Shown here in pieces: positions 7,882 to 18,932 of a DNA stretch of 64,000 nucleotides. The stretch's first letter is position 1. The number at the start of each line of letters is the position of its first letter. The stretch spans positions 496,001 through 560,000 of the forward strand of contig JACQEZ010000011.1 of assembly GCA_016200325.1 (NCBI GenBank). The letters are read 5' to 3'. The stretch is from Candidatus Manganitrophaceae bacterium (lineage in GTDB: Bacteria; Nitrospirota; Nitrospiria; SBBL01; Manganitrophaceae). The position numbers were made by a program, and so were the translations under genes. Under the pieces are notes generated by a model that made no database searches, was not told where the DNA came from, and was given only the letters and a program-made list of their open reading frames with translations.

Positions 7882-9057
7882 ATGAACGAAGATACCATAA
7901 ACCTCCTGGACTGTTGGAAGGCGTTGGTCAAACGAAAATGGCTGATTGGATTCATCGTCGGAGCCGCTGCGATTGCATCGGTCATTCTGAGTCTCCTCCT
8001 TCCGAAAATTTATGCCGCCACCACCAGCATTCTACCTCCGCAGCAGGAGGGCTCCGTGGGAATGACAGGAATGGGCGCCTCTCAACTCCCGGGCGGTATC
8101 GGCGGCCTGGCGGGCGGCTTCCTGGGGCTTAAATCTCCGGCGGACTTATGGGTGGGAATTTTAAAAAGCCAGACCGTCCGGGATGGAATCATCCAGCGGT
8201 TTGATCTGATGAATGCTTTTAAAGCGCAAACGATCGAAGATGCCAGAGGCGCTCTCAATGCGATGGTCGTCATCACGAAATCGAAGGAAGATATTATCTC
8301 GATTACGGTCGAAGACAAAGATCCCCAACAGGCCGCTCTCCTCGCCAATGCGTTTGTCGAAGAACTAGACAAAGTGAATAAGCGGGTGGTAATGAGCTCC
8401 GGCGGACGAATGAGGGTTTTCCTCGAAAAAAGACTCAACGACGGTAAAGTAGAACTTGTAAAAATTGAGGAGGCGGTCAAGGCGTTTCAAGAAAGAAACG
8501 GCGCGATCAAGCTCGATGATCAATCCAAGGCAATCATCGATACCATCGGAAAGGTCAAAGGCCAGCTCATGGCGAAAGAGGTCGAGCTTCAGACCTTTCT
8601 CTCCTACGCGACCCCGAACAACCCACAGGCTGAGATATTAAAGTCCCAGATAGAGGAATTGAGGGGAAGCATGCAGGAGTTGGAAGAAGGGAAGCTGGGC
8701 GATCGACGTGCCTCCAAGGGGCTTTTTATACCGACCGCCAAGATGCCGGACCTTGCGCTCCAATACGCGCGCCTTTTAAGGGATATGAAGGTCCAGGAGA
8801 CGTTGGATACCCTATTGACCCAGCAATATGAAATCTCGCGCATTCAAGAAGCCAAAGACAGCCCCACCGTGCAGGTGCTCGATATGGCCAAGGTGCCGGG
8901 AAAAAAAGTAAAACCGAAAAGAGCCCAAATCGTTCTCCTATCGGTTTTCTCTGCAACGTTTGCCGCGGTCCTCTTGGCATTGTTTATGGAATTTGTCGGA
9001 CAAACGAAAACGCGACAGCCGGCTGATAAGCGTGATCTTGCGCTTAAAGTGGGTTGA
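7882..9057 (+). CDS. Wzz/GumC-type chain-length determinant, no kinase domain
   Basis: 391 residues from the ATG at 7882, which follows GAAGGAAG; an upstream TTG at 7846 is less likely. Membrane segments lie at about 21-42 and 350-373, flanking a periplasmic region with a Gly-rich stretch (about 55-85, ending GGFLGLKSPAD) and long coiled-coil helices at about 175-290. A basic Pro motif (PGKKVKPKRAQ) precedes the second membrane segment. This is the Wzz/PCP layout, which sets polymer length by working with Wzy and the export channel. The protein stops soon after the second membrane segment, so the tyrosine-kinase module of Wzc is absent, and none is seen elsewhere in the window. Confidence 0.9.
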   Translation: MNEDTINLLDCWKALVKRKWLIGFIVGAAAIASVILSLLLPKIYAATTSILPPQQEGSVGMTGMGASQLPGGIGGLAGGFLGLKSPADLWVGILKSQTVRDGIIQRFDLMNAFKAQTIEDARGALNAMVVITKSKEDIISITVEDKDPQQAALLANAFVEELDKVNKRVVMSSGGRMRVFLEKRLNDGKVELVKIEEAVKAFQERNGAIKLDDQSKAIIDTIGKVKGQLMAKEVELQTFLSYATPNNPQAEILKSQIEELRGSMQELEEGKLGDRRASKGLFIPTAKMPDLALQYARLLRDMKVQETLDTLLTQQYEISRIQEAKDSPTVQVLDMAKVPGKKVKPKRAQIVLLSVFSATFAAVLLALFMEFVGQTKTRQPADKRDLALKVG

Positions 9058-9155
9058 GGAAAGGCCGGCGCATTCAGAACGGATACCGGTGGGAAGAAAT
9101 AAAGAGGAATTCTTTTGCTTGTCGACGAAGGTCATCCGCGGGAGGCGAGATATCG

Positions 9156-10187
9156 ATGGAATCCAGGGAAAATAAAATACTGAAGGGAAGGTCGATCCTG
9201 ATTACCGGCGGGACCGGTTCATTTGCGAAGAAGTTCGTTGAAACCATCTTGCTGAAGCACCCGGAAATCGAGCGTCTGGTGATCTACTCACGCGACGAGC
9301 AGAAACAGTATGAGATGGCCCAACAATGGCCGGAGAGCGTTTATCGTCAGATCCGTTTCTTCATCGGCGACGTGCGCGATAAGGAGCGGTTGTCCCGGTC
9401 GATGGAAGGAATCGATATCGTCATCCATGCGGCCGCGCTGAAGCAGGTTCCCGCAGCGGAATATAATCCTTTTGAAGCGATCAAGACCAACGTCTTCGGC
9501 GCGCAAAACGTGATCGATGCCTGCATCGAGAAGGGGGTCAAGCACGTTGTCGCCCTGAGCACCGACAAGGCCGCGGCGCCGATCAACCTTTACGGCGCGA
9601 CGAAGCTCTGCTCCGACAAGCTCTTCGTCGCAGCAAATAACTTCAAAGGAAAACACGATATCAAGTTTTCGGTGGTTCGTTATGGGAACGTGATGGGAAG
9701 CCGTGGGAGTGTCATCCCTTTCTTCTTGGAAAAACGGAAGGACAGCATCCTGCCGATCACCGACGACCGGATGACCCGGTTCAATATCGTCCTTGAAGAA
9801 GGGGTCAAGCTGGTTCTCTACGCGCTTCAAAATATGTGGGGAGGAGAGATCTTCGTTCCTAAAATACCGAGCTATCGGATTACCGACGTTGCGGAAGCGA
9901 TCGCTCCAGACGCCGAAAAAAGAATGACGGGGATCCGGCCGGGAGAAAAACTTCATGAGGAAATGATTACCGAATACGACGCTTTGAATACCATTGAGTT
10001 CGACAAATATTTTGTCATCCTTCCCTCTCTCCCCTTATGGAATATCAATGATTTCATGCGGAAGTTTGGTGGGAAACCCTGTCCGCCCGGTTTCAGATAT
10101 CAGAGCGGAACCAATCCGGAGTGGTTGACCGTCGAGCAGATCCGAACACTGATCAGATCGCATGTCGATTCCAGCTTTACCGTTTAA
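9156..10187 (+). CDS. pseB: UDP-GlcNAc 4,6-dehydratase (inverting), PseB
   Basis: 343 residues from the ATG at 9156 behind GGAGG; the longer frame upstream is not needed. N-terminal NAD-binding motif ITGGTGSFAKKF (about 14-25). The active site reads STDKAAAPINLYGATK, with the catalytic Tyr-x-x-x-Lys of inverting dehydratases (retaining PglF/FlaA1-type enzymes have Met in place of Tyr; compare the protein at 44066). HAAALKQVPAAEYNPFEA is the other family hallmark. It makes UDP-2-acetamido-2,6-dideoxy-L-arabino-hexos-4-ulose, the first step of pseudaminic acid synthesis. It heads the nonulosonic acid cluster and is followed after 10 nt by pseC. Confidence 0.95.
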   Translation: MESRENKILKGRSILITGGTGSFAKKFVETILLKHPEIERLVIYSRDEQKQYEMAQQWPESVYRQIRFFIGDVRDKERLSRSMEGIDIVIHAAALKQVPAAEYNPFEAIKTNVFGAQNVIDACIEKGVKHVVALSTDKAAAPINLYGATKLCSDKLFVAANNFKGKHDIKFSVVRYGNVMGSRGSVIPFFLEKRKDSILPITDDRMTRFNIVLEEGVKLVLYALQNMWGGEIFVPKIPSYRITDVAEAIAPDAEKRMTGIRPGEKLHEEMITEYDALNTIEFDKYFVILPSLPLWNINDFMRKFGGKPCPPGFRYQSGTNPEWLTVEQIRTLIRSHVDSSFTV

Positions 10188-10197
10188 GGGAGGAAGC

Positions 10198-11367
10198 GTG
10201 CGTTCAATTTCAATCTCCTATGGACGACAGTCAATCTCCGAAGAGGATATTCAATCGGTCGTCGACGTATTGAAATCCGATTTCCTGACGCAGGGACCCG
10301 CCGTGGAGCGCTTCGAGAAAGCGGTCGCTGATTATTGCGGAGCGCCCTATGCCGTCGCCGTCAACAGCGCAACCAGCGCCCTGCACATTGCCTGCCTGGC
10401 GTTGGGGGTCGGGCCGGGAGACCGGGTCTGGACGAGCCCAATCACCTTTGTGGCCAGCGCCAATTGCGCACTTTACTGTGGCGCTCAGGTCGATTTCGTC
10501 GATATCGATCCGGACACATACAATTTGAGCGTCGATCGCCTGGCAAAAAAATTGGCCGAAGCCGAACAAGAAGGCCGGCTCCCTAAAGTGGTAATCCCGG
10601 TGCATCTCTGCGGCCAGCCATGCGATATGGCCGGCATTCACACGCTGAGCCGGCGATACGGCTTCAAGATCATCGAAGATGCCTCGCACGCCATCGGCGG
10701 AAAATACCGGGGCGAGCCGATCGGCAATGGCCGCTACAGCGACATCACCGTTTTTAGTTTTCACCCGGTCAAGATCATTACCACCGGTGAAGGAGGGATG
10801 GCTGTAACCGGGGATGGGGAACTGGCCAAACGGATGCAGCGGCTGCGCAGCCACGGCATCACCCGCAACGAAGTGGAAATGACCCGCCCGCCGGACGGGC
10901 CGTGGTATTACCAGCAGATCGACCTCGGCTTCAACTATCGGATGACCGATCTACAGGCGGCGCTCGGTCTCAGCCAGATGGAGCGGCTCGATGCATTCGT
11001 CGCCCGGCGGCATCTCCTCGCCCGCAGGTATCACCCATTGCTGGCCGGCCTGCCGGTCCGCACCCCCTGGCAGCATCCGGACGGTTACTCCGGAATGCAC
11101 CTTTATGTGATCCGGCTCAAGCTCGGTGAAATCGGCCAGACCCATCGCGCAGTCTTCGAAGCCCTCCGCGCCGCAGGGATCGGCGTGAACCTGCATTACA
11201 TTCCGGTCCACCTGCAGCCCTATTATGAGCGGCTCGGTTTCAAGCCGGGAGAGTATCCCGCCGCGGAAGAATATTACACAGAAGCAATCAGTCTGCCGAT
11301 GTACCCCGGCTTGACCGAGGAAGAGCAAGATCACGTCGTGCGGGAATTGGAGAAGGCGGTTAAATGA
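10198..11367 (+). CDS. pseC: UDP-4-amino-4,6-dideoxy-N-acetyl-altrosamine transaminase, PseC
   Basis: 389 residues from a GTG at 10198 directly behind AGGGAGGAAG. It belongs to the DegT/DnrJ/EryC1/StrS fold-type I PLP aminotransferases. SATSALHIACLALG (about 55-68) binds PLP phosphate, EDASHAIGGKY holds the Asp to the ring nitrogen, and FSFHPVKIITTGEGG holds the Schiff-base Lys. The C-terminal part has the NLHYIPVHLQPYY pattern of PseC. It aminates the PseB product at C4 using glutamate. Its last codon overlaps the next ATG (ATGA), so translation is coupled. Confidence 0.95.
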   Translation: MRSISISYGRQSISEEDIQSVVDVLKSDFLTQGPAVERFEKAVADYCGAPYAVAVNSATSALHIACLALGVGPGDRVWTSPITFVASANCALYCGAQVDFVDIDPDTYNLSVDRLAKKLAEAEQEGRLPKVVIPVHLCGQPCDMAGIHTLSRRYGFKIIEDASHAIGGKYRGEPIGNGRYSDITVFSFHPVKIITTGEGGMAVTGDGELAKRMQRLRSHGITRNEVEMTRPPDGPWYYQQIDLGFNYRMTDLQAALGLSQMERLDAFVARRHLLARRYHPLLAGLPVRTPWQHPDGYSGMHLYVIRLKLGEIGQTHRAVFEALRAAGIGVNLHYIPVHLQPYYERLGFKPGEYPAAEEYYTEAISLPMYPGLTEEEQDHVVRELEKAVK

Positions 11368-12229
11368 GGAGACTCGCGCTCGGCACCGCCCAATTTGGCA
11401 TGACCTATGGTATTGCCAATCAAACGGGTCAAGTCAGCCGATCGGTGGCAAAGGCGATGTTGCGGCTGGCCGCGGCAAACCGGATCGACACGCTCGACAC
11501 CGCCATCGCTTACGGCGAGAGCGAGACGTGCCTCGGTGAAGCGGGCATCCCAGGCTTCAAGCTGGTGACGAAACTGCCGGTCGTGCCCGACGGTTGCGCG
11601 AACATCGGCGATTGGGTTCAGGAACAAATGTCCGCATCGCTCTCCCGTCTCGGCGTGGGCGCCATCTATGGCCTGCTCCTCCATCGCCCGCAGCAACTGC
11701 TCGGGGCGGAGGGCAAAGCAATCTATCAGAGTTTGCAGGGGCTGAAAGAAAGGGGGCAGATACAAAAACTCGGGGTCTCCGTCTATGCCCCAAGCGAGTT
11801 GGAGCTGCTCGTCCCGCGATATCGCTTCGATCTGGTTCAGGCTCCGTTCAATCTCGTCGACCGCCGTCTCCACGCCACCGGCTGGCTGCAGCGGTTGAAG
11901 GATGGAGGGGTTGAAATTCATACCCGTTCGGCCTTTCTACAAGGCTTGCTCTTAATGTCCCCGGCGATCATTCCCGATCAATTTGCATCATGGTCTCACC
12001 TCTGGAGCAAATGGCACAGCTGGCTCGCGCGCAATACCACCTCCGCCGTCCAGGGGTGCCTGGCCTACCCACTCTCTTTCCCCGAGATCGACCGTGTCGT
12101 CGTCGGCGCGGATAGCGTGAGCCAGTTAGAGCAGATTATTGATGCAGCAAACAGGGTCGCGCCGGTCGAGTTGCCCGACCTGCATTGCGACGCAGAAAAC
12201 CTGATTAACCCGGCCGATTGGTGTCGCTC

Positions 12230-12233
<4 letters not shown>
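11364..12233 (+). CDS. aldo/keto reductase of the nonulosonic acid cluster
   Basis: 289 residues. It carries the AKR tetrad: Asp and Tyr in DTAIAYGESE (about 43-52), Lys in KLVTKLP (about 65-70) and His in LLLHRPQ (about 100-106). The start is GTAQFGMTYGIANQ, a form common in AKRs encoded beside SpsF-type cytidylyltransferases and nonulosonic acid synthases. The substrate is unknown; a keto or aldehyde sugar intermediate, or the product of the adjacent aminomutase-like domain, are options. It overlaps both neighbours by 4 nt (ATGA at each end), placing it firmly in the pse operon although it is not one of the six classical Pse enzymes. Confidence 0.88.
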
Positions 12234-14257
<2,024 letters not shown>

Positions 14258-14259
14258 GG

Positions 14260-14940
14260 ATGCAGTCGATCCTTGTGGTCGCGGCCCATCCGGATGATGA
14301 ACTCCTCGGCTGCGGCGGAACGATCGCCAAGCTGGCCGACGAAGGAGCGATCATTCATGTCGCCTTTCTGGCCGACGGGGTCTTCTCACGGGCGGGAGAA
14401 AAAACGAAACAGCAGGAAGCGTTGCGCTCCCGCCGCGCGGCGGCGCAGACGGCCTGCGATATTCTGAGGGTGAAGTCGATCTCCTTCGGTGACTTTCCCG
14501 ACAATCGGATGGACACGATGGCATTGATCGAAATCACGCAGGCGGTGGAGCGGTCGGTCGCCGAGCACCGGCCCGACACGGTTTTCACCCACCATGCGGG
14601 CGACCTGAATGTCGACCATCGGCTGGCCCATCAAGCCGTGGCGACGGCCTGCCGGCCGCAGAGCGGGCATCCGGTCAAGACGATCCTCTCTTTTGAAGTG
14701 CCGTCGAGCACCGAGTGGCCGCTCCCCGGCAGCGCGCCGGCCTTTGCGCCGAACTGGTTTGTCGATATTTCCGGGACGCTCGACCGCAAGCTGGCGGCGC
14801 TCGATGCCTACGCCGCCGAGCTCCGCCCCTGGCCGCATCCCCGTTCCCGGCAAGGGGTCGAACATCTGGCCCGCTGGCGCGGCGCGACCGTCGGGGCCGG
14901 GGCCGCCGAAGCATTCATGCTGGGGAGGCGACTCGCATGA
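14260..14940 (+). CDS. PIG-L family N-deacetylase
   Basis: 226 residues from the ATG at 14260, 2 nt after the preceding stop. Zinc motif AHPDDELLGCGG (about 9-20) and the second metal ligand region HHAGDLNVDHRLAHQ (about 110-124) are those of the PIG-L/LmbE deacetylases, which remove acetyl groups from GlcNAc-type sugars. Position inside the pse operon and next to two formyltransferase domains suggests it frees an amino group on a nucleotide-sugar or nonulosonic acid intermediate so that another acyl group, perhaps formyl, can be attached. That order of events is inference. Its stop overlaps the next start as ATGA. Confidence 0.9.
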   Translation: MQSILVVAAHPDDELLGCGGTIAKLADEGAIIHVAFLADGVFSRAGEKTKQQEALRSRRAAAQTACDILRVKSISFGDFPDNRMDTMALIEITQAVERSVAEHRPDTVFTHHAGDLNVDHRLAHQAVATACRPQSGHPVKTILSFEVPSSTEWPLPGSAPAFAPNWFVDISGTLDRKLAALDAYAAELRPWPHPRSRQGVEHLARWRGATVGAGAAEAFMLGRRLA

Positions 14941-17084
14941 ACGTCGTCTTTCGCGTCGATGCATCGGTCCAGATAGGCACCGGCCACCTGATGCGCTGCC
15001 TGACCTTGGCAGAGGCGCTTCGCGAACGCGGCGCGCAGACGCAATTCATCTGTCGGGAGCAGACGGGACATCTCATCCCGCTGCTGCAGCAAAAGGCGAT
15101 TCCGGTGACCGTGCTGCCGGCCCCTTTGAAGAGCGATATTCCGCTCGGTGAAGAGTATGCCGCATGGTTGGGGGTGACGCAGGCCGAGGATGCCGGACAG
15201 ACCATTGAAGTACTCGGCGGCGAAAGACCCGACTGGCTGGTGGTCGATCATTATGGACTTGATATCGAATGGGAGAACCGGCTGCGACCTCATACCGGAA
15301 AGATCATGGTCATCGATGACCTTGCCAACCGCCCTCACGACTGCGATCTGCTTTTGGATCAAAACTATTCCGCCGAGGGGGAAGGCCGCTACCAAGCAAT
15401 GGTTCCTGAGACCTGCCGGCGACTCGCGGGGCCCCGTTACGCGCTGCTTCGCCCCGAATATGCGCTTTATCGGCGAACCCGGCCGGCCCGTGATGGAGAG
15501 GTGAGGAGGGTGTTGGTTTTTTTCGGCGGCTCCGATCCGCATAACATGACGGGGCTGACGATTGAAGCCTTGTCGCAGCCGGCCTTGCGCCATCTGGCCG
15601 TCGATGTGGTGGTCGGTGCCAATAATCCACACCGCCCGATGATTGAAAAGGGTGCGGCCAAAAGGCCTTGCACCCGAATTTACGAGCCACGCCCACATCT
15701 CGCAGCGTTGATGTCTGAAGCCGATCTGGCGATCGGCGCCGGCGGGGCGACGACCTGGGAGCGGATGTGCCTTGGCCTGCCGGCCGTCGTCATTTCAATC
15801 GCCGAGAATCAGCGCCCCGCTTCGGAGGCGCTTCAGAAGGTAGCGCTCCTCGACTATGCCGGCCATTTTCCCGACGTCACCGCGAATCATATCGCCTCAT
15901 TGCTTCGACAGCGATGTGACAACCCCAAAGGGCTCGTCGAGCGAAGCCTGCGCAGCCGACTGGAGGTCGACGGGCTCGGCGCGTTGCGCGTCGTAGAATT
16001 GCTCTCCCCGAGTCACAGCAGCGCGATCCGGCTTCGGCCCGCCGCTGAAGACGATGTCGCTCTCTATTATGACTGGCGCAATGATCGGGCGACAAGCAAC
16101 GGGACGGAAGAGGCGTCTTCCCTTTCTTGGGATCGGCACCAGGCCTGGTTTACGGATAAATTACATGATTCAAACAGCCCCCTGTTCGTCGCCGAGGTTT
16201 CCGGCCTGCCGGTGGGACAGATCCGCTTCGAGACGGAAAAATCCGAAGCGTTGATCGATTATTCTCTCGACCCAATCGTGCAGGGAAGAGGTTGGGAGCC
16301 GCACCTGGTTGCTTTAGGGGGAACGCATCTGCGGCAGATCCCGCCGGTCAGGCTGCACGCCGCGCCGCAAAAAGAAGCCCCTCTTTTTTTGAGGATGAGT
16401 CGTCCTGGAATGTCCATCGTCTCGGACGCGAAGGCTACTTTTTCAATCGCCGTTCTGTCCGATCGGTCGAGCTGGCTGAACGGCTTCATCCAACGACTGT
16501 CGTTCGACTGGCTCTCGATCGGCCACCGCGTTCTGTGGGTCCATCACAAAGCAGACCTGCGCCCCGCTGATTTCTGCTTCTACTTAAGCTGCGGTCAAAT
16601 CGTGCCTCAGAAGATCCTCTCTCAGTATCGACACAATTTAGTCGTCCACGAAAGCGATCTGCCGAAAGGGAGAGGTTGGTCGCCGCTGACATGGCAAATC
16701 CTCGATGGGAAGAACCGGATCCCGGTCACGTTATTCGAGGCGGCGGAAAAAGTAGACAGCGGCGTTATCTATGCGCAGGAGTGGATTGCGTTCGAGGGGC
16801 ATGAGCTGATCGACGAACTCCGCCATGCCCAGGCGGAGGCGACCCTGACATTGTGCAAACGGTTCGTTGAACACTATCCGCAGATTCTGAACGAGGCGCG
16901 GGAGCAGGCCGGGGAGGCCGATTCTTATCCGCGGCGTCGGCCGGAGGACAGCCTCATCGATCCCGAAAAATCGATTTCCGAGCTCTTCCCGAAGCTGCGG
17001 GTGGCCGATCCCGTTCGGTACCCCAGTTTCTTTATGAAGTTTGGCCGGCTCTACAAAATCGTTCTGGAGAAGTACGCAAAGTGA
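14937..17084 (+). CDS. three-domain protein: PseG hydrolase - GNAT - formyltransferase
   Basis: 715 residues from the ATG overlapping the PIG-L stop. Residues 1-350 are PseG, the GT-B-fold UDP-sugar hydrolase of pseudaminic acid synthesis: GTGHLMRCLTLAEAL near the start, then VLVFFGGSDPHNMT and IGAGGATTWERMCLGLP. Residues about 361-485 are GNAT-like and would match PseH (RLRPAAEDDVALYYDWRND, FVAEVSGLPVGQIRF, IDYSLDPIVQGRGW), but the second half of this domain is a poor match. From about 498 a formyltransferase fold starts (FSIAVLSDRSSW) with the catalytic region VVHESDLPKGRGWSP and Asp in VDSGVIY. PseG-PseH joins are known; the third domain is unusual. The stop overlaps the next GTG by 4 nt. 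Confidence 0.85.
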   Translation: MNVVFRVDASVQIGTGHLMRCLTLAEALRERGAQTQFICREQTGHLIPLLQQKAIPVTVLPAPLKSDIPLGEEYAAWLGVTQAEDAGQTIEVLGGERPDWLVVDHYGLDIEWENRLRPHTGKIMVIDDLANRPHDCDLLLDQNYSAEGEGRYQAMVPETCRRLAGPRYALLRPEYALYRRTRPARDGEVRRVLVFFGGSDPHNMTGLTIEALSQPALRHLAVDVVVGANNPHRPMIEKGAAKRPCTRIYEPRPHLAALMSEADLAIGAGGATTWERMCLGLPAVVISIAENQRPASEALQKVALLDYAGHFPDVTANHIASLLRQRCDNPKGLVERSLRSRLEVDGLGALRVVELLSPSHSSAIRLRPAAEDDVALYYDWRNDRATSNGTEEASSLSWDRHQAWFTDKLHDSNSPLFVAEVSGLPVGQIRFETEKSEALIDYSLDPIVQGRGWEPHLVALGGTHLRQIPPVRLHAAPQKEAPLFLRMSRPGMSIVSDAKATFSIAVLSDRSSWLNGFIQRLSFDWLSIGHRVLWVHHKADLRPADFCFYLSCGQIVPQKILSQYRHNLVVHESDLPKGRGWSPLTWQILDGKNRIPVTLFEAAEKVDSGVIYAQEWIAFEGHELIDELRHAQAEATLTLCKRFVEHYPQILNEAREQAGEADSYPRRRPEDSLIDPEKSISELFPKLRVADPVRYPSFFMKFGRLYKIVLEKYAK

Positions 17085-17866
17085 AAAAATCAAACCGATT
17101 CATCGATCAGATGCCAGGCTCCGCGACCGGTTCGGGAGGGTCGCCGAAGCGAAAAGATCAGAATAAAAAGAGCTATATTTTAGCGACGAGCCGTTCCTGG
17201 AACGAAGGGATGGCCGCGCGCCTCGCCGCGCGGACCGGGCAAGAGTTTGTCCTGATGACTTCTAAAGAAGACCTTACAATAGAAAACCTGACAACGATTC
17301 GTCCCGAGCTCATTTTTTTCCCGCATTGGTCATACCGCATCGACGCGAGCGTTTTCAACCGCTTTCCTTCCGTGGTTTTTCATATGACCGATCTTCCTTT
17401 CGGCCGGGGTGGAAGTCCTCTGCAGAATCTGATCGTCCGTGGTATTTACGAAACGAAGATCTCCGCGCTCCGCTGTGTGGAAGAGATGGACGGCGGTCCG
17501 ATCTACCTCAAAAGGCCGCTCACCCTTCATGGCTCGGCGGAGGAGATCTTTCTGAGGGCTTCCAAAATTATTGAAGAGATGATCGTCGAGATTCTGGAAA
17601 AGAACCCGAAACCGGTCGCGCAGGAGGGAGCGCCGACCCTGTTCAAGCGCCGCAGACCGGAGGAGGGCAACCTGGCATCGGCCTCGTCACTCGACCAGCT
17701 CTTCGACATGATCCGAATGCTCGATGCGGAAGGCTATCCAAACGCCTTTCTGGAGTTCGGCCCCTTTCGCCTTGAATTTACGCGTGCCGCACGGAAAGAG
17801 GATCAGGTGATCGCGGATGTCCGGATCACCGCGGCGAAACAGACGAAGGAGGGTGGCCATGATTGA
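17081..17866 (+). CDS. stand-alone sugar formyltransferase-like protein
   Basis: 261 residues from a GTG whose last bases form the upstream stop (GTGA). After a basic, low-complexity N-terminus (about 1-28) comes a formyltransferase catalytic core: PELIFFPHWSYRI, then VVFHMTDLPFGRGGSPLQNLI with the catalytic His, and Asp in EMDGGPIY. This matches the 10-formyl-THF-dependent sugar N-formyltransferases and not tRNA enzymes, since the tRNA-binding C-domain is missing. It resembles the C-terminal domain of the protein just before it, in motif and position, but the two differ in sequence. It probably formylates an amino sugar or nonulosonic acid. It overlaps pseI by 8 nt. Confidence 0.85.
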   Translation: MKKSNRFIDQMPGSATGSGGSPKRKDQNKKSYILATSRSWNEGMAARLAARTGQEFVLMTSKEDLTIENLTTIRPELIFFPHWSYRIDASVFNRFPSVVFHMTDLPFGRGGSPLQNLIVRGIYETKISALRCVEEMDGGPIYLKRPLTLHGSAEEIFLRASKIIEEMIVEILEKNPKPVAQEGAPTLFKRRRPEEGNLASASSLDQLFDMIRMLDAEGYPNAFLEFGPFRLEFTRAARKEDQVIADVRITAAKQTKEGGHD

Positions 17867-18911
17867 GATTTCGGGTCGGAAAATCGGTCAAGACCATCCT
17901 CCTTTCATCATCGCCGAGATGTCGGGGAACCACAATCAATCGCTCGATCGGGCGCTGGAGATCGTCGACGCGGCCGCCAAGTCGGGGGCGCATGCGCTGA
18001 AAATCCAGACCTATACCCCCGACACCATGACGATCGACCTGAACGAACGGGAGTTCCATATCAGCGACCCGAAGAGTCTCTGGGCCGGCAAATCGCTTTA
18101 TCATCTCTATGGCGAGGCCTACACGCCGTGGGGATGGCACCAGCCGATTTTCGACCGCGCGCGCCGGCTCGGGATGATTCCCTTCAGCACGCCGTTTGAC
18201 GATACGGCGGTCGACTTCCTCGAGAAACTCGATGTCCCCTGCTACAAGATCGCCTCTTTTGAGAACACCGACCTGCCGCTGATCCGCCGCGTGGCCGCGA
18301 CCGGCAAGCCGATGATCATCTCCACCGGGATGGCGACGGTCGCAGATCTCGATGAATCCGTCCGCGCCGCGCGCGAGGCGGGCAACAAGGAGCTGATCCT
18401 GCTGAAATGTACCAGCAGCTATCCGGCGACGCCCCGGAATACCAATATCATGACCATCCCGCATTTACGGTCGCTGTTCGGCTGTGAGGTCGGCCTGTCG
18501 GACCACACCCTGGGCGTCGGCGTTTCGGTCGCCAGTGTCGCCTTGGGCGCGACGGTCGTCGAAAAGCACTTCACCCTCCGGCGCGCGGACGGAGGGGTCG
18601 ACAGCGCCTTCTCCATGGAGCCGGCCGAGATGGCGCAGCTGGTCGCGGAGACCGAGCGGGCCTGGCAGGCGCTCGGCCGCGTGAGCTATGGAACGACGGA
18701 GGCCGAGAAAAAATCGATTCAGTTCCGCCGCTCGCTTTATATCGTGCAGGACCTGAAGGCCGGAGAGGTGCTGACGCGGGAGAATGTCCGGGCGATCCGG
18801 CCGGGACTCGGACTCCCGACGAAGTTTCTCGATCAGGTGCTCGGCCAGACCGTGAAGCAGGATGTCAAGCGCGGAACGGCGCTCGGCTGGGGAATGATCG
18901 GATCCGTCTAA
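17859..18911 (+). CDS. pseI: pseudaminic acid synthase, PseI
   Basis: 350 residues from an ATG behind GAAGGAGGG. NeuB-family TIM barrel: IIAEMSGNHNQSLDRA (about 17-32), ALKIQTYTPDTMT, PFSTPFDDTAVDFLE, KIASFENTDLPLI, CTSSYPATP and VGLSDHTLG are the classic PEP/Mn binding and substrate motifs. A C-terminal SAF (antifreeze-like) domain covers about 288-350. The EMSGNHN form is typical of PseI rather than sialic or legionaminic acid synthases. It condenses the 6-deoxy sugar released by PseG with phosphoenolpyruvate to form the nine-carbon acid. It closes the tightly coupled part of the operon. Confidence 0.95.
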   Translation: MIEISGRKIGQDHPPFIIAEMSGNHNQSLDRALEIVDAAAKSGAHALKIQTYTPDTMTIDLNEREFHISDPKSLWAGKSLYHLYGEAYTPWGWHQPIFDRARRLGMIPFSTPFDDTAVDFLEKLDVPCYKIASFENTDLPLIRRVAATGKPMIISTGMATVADLDESVRAAREAGNKELILLKCTSSYPATPRNTNIMTIPHLRSLFGCEVGLSDHTLGVGVSVASVALGATVVEKHFTLRRADGGVDSAFSMEPAEMAQLVAETERAWQALGRVSYGTTEAEKKSIQFRRSLYIVQDLKAGEVLTRENVRAIRPGLGLPTKFLDQVLGQTVKQDVKRGTALGWGMIGSV

Positions 18912-18932
18912 CTTTCTTTTAAGAAAGATCAA

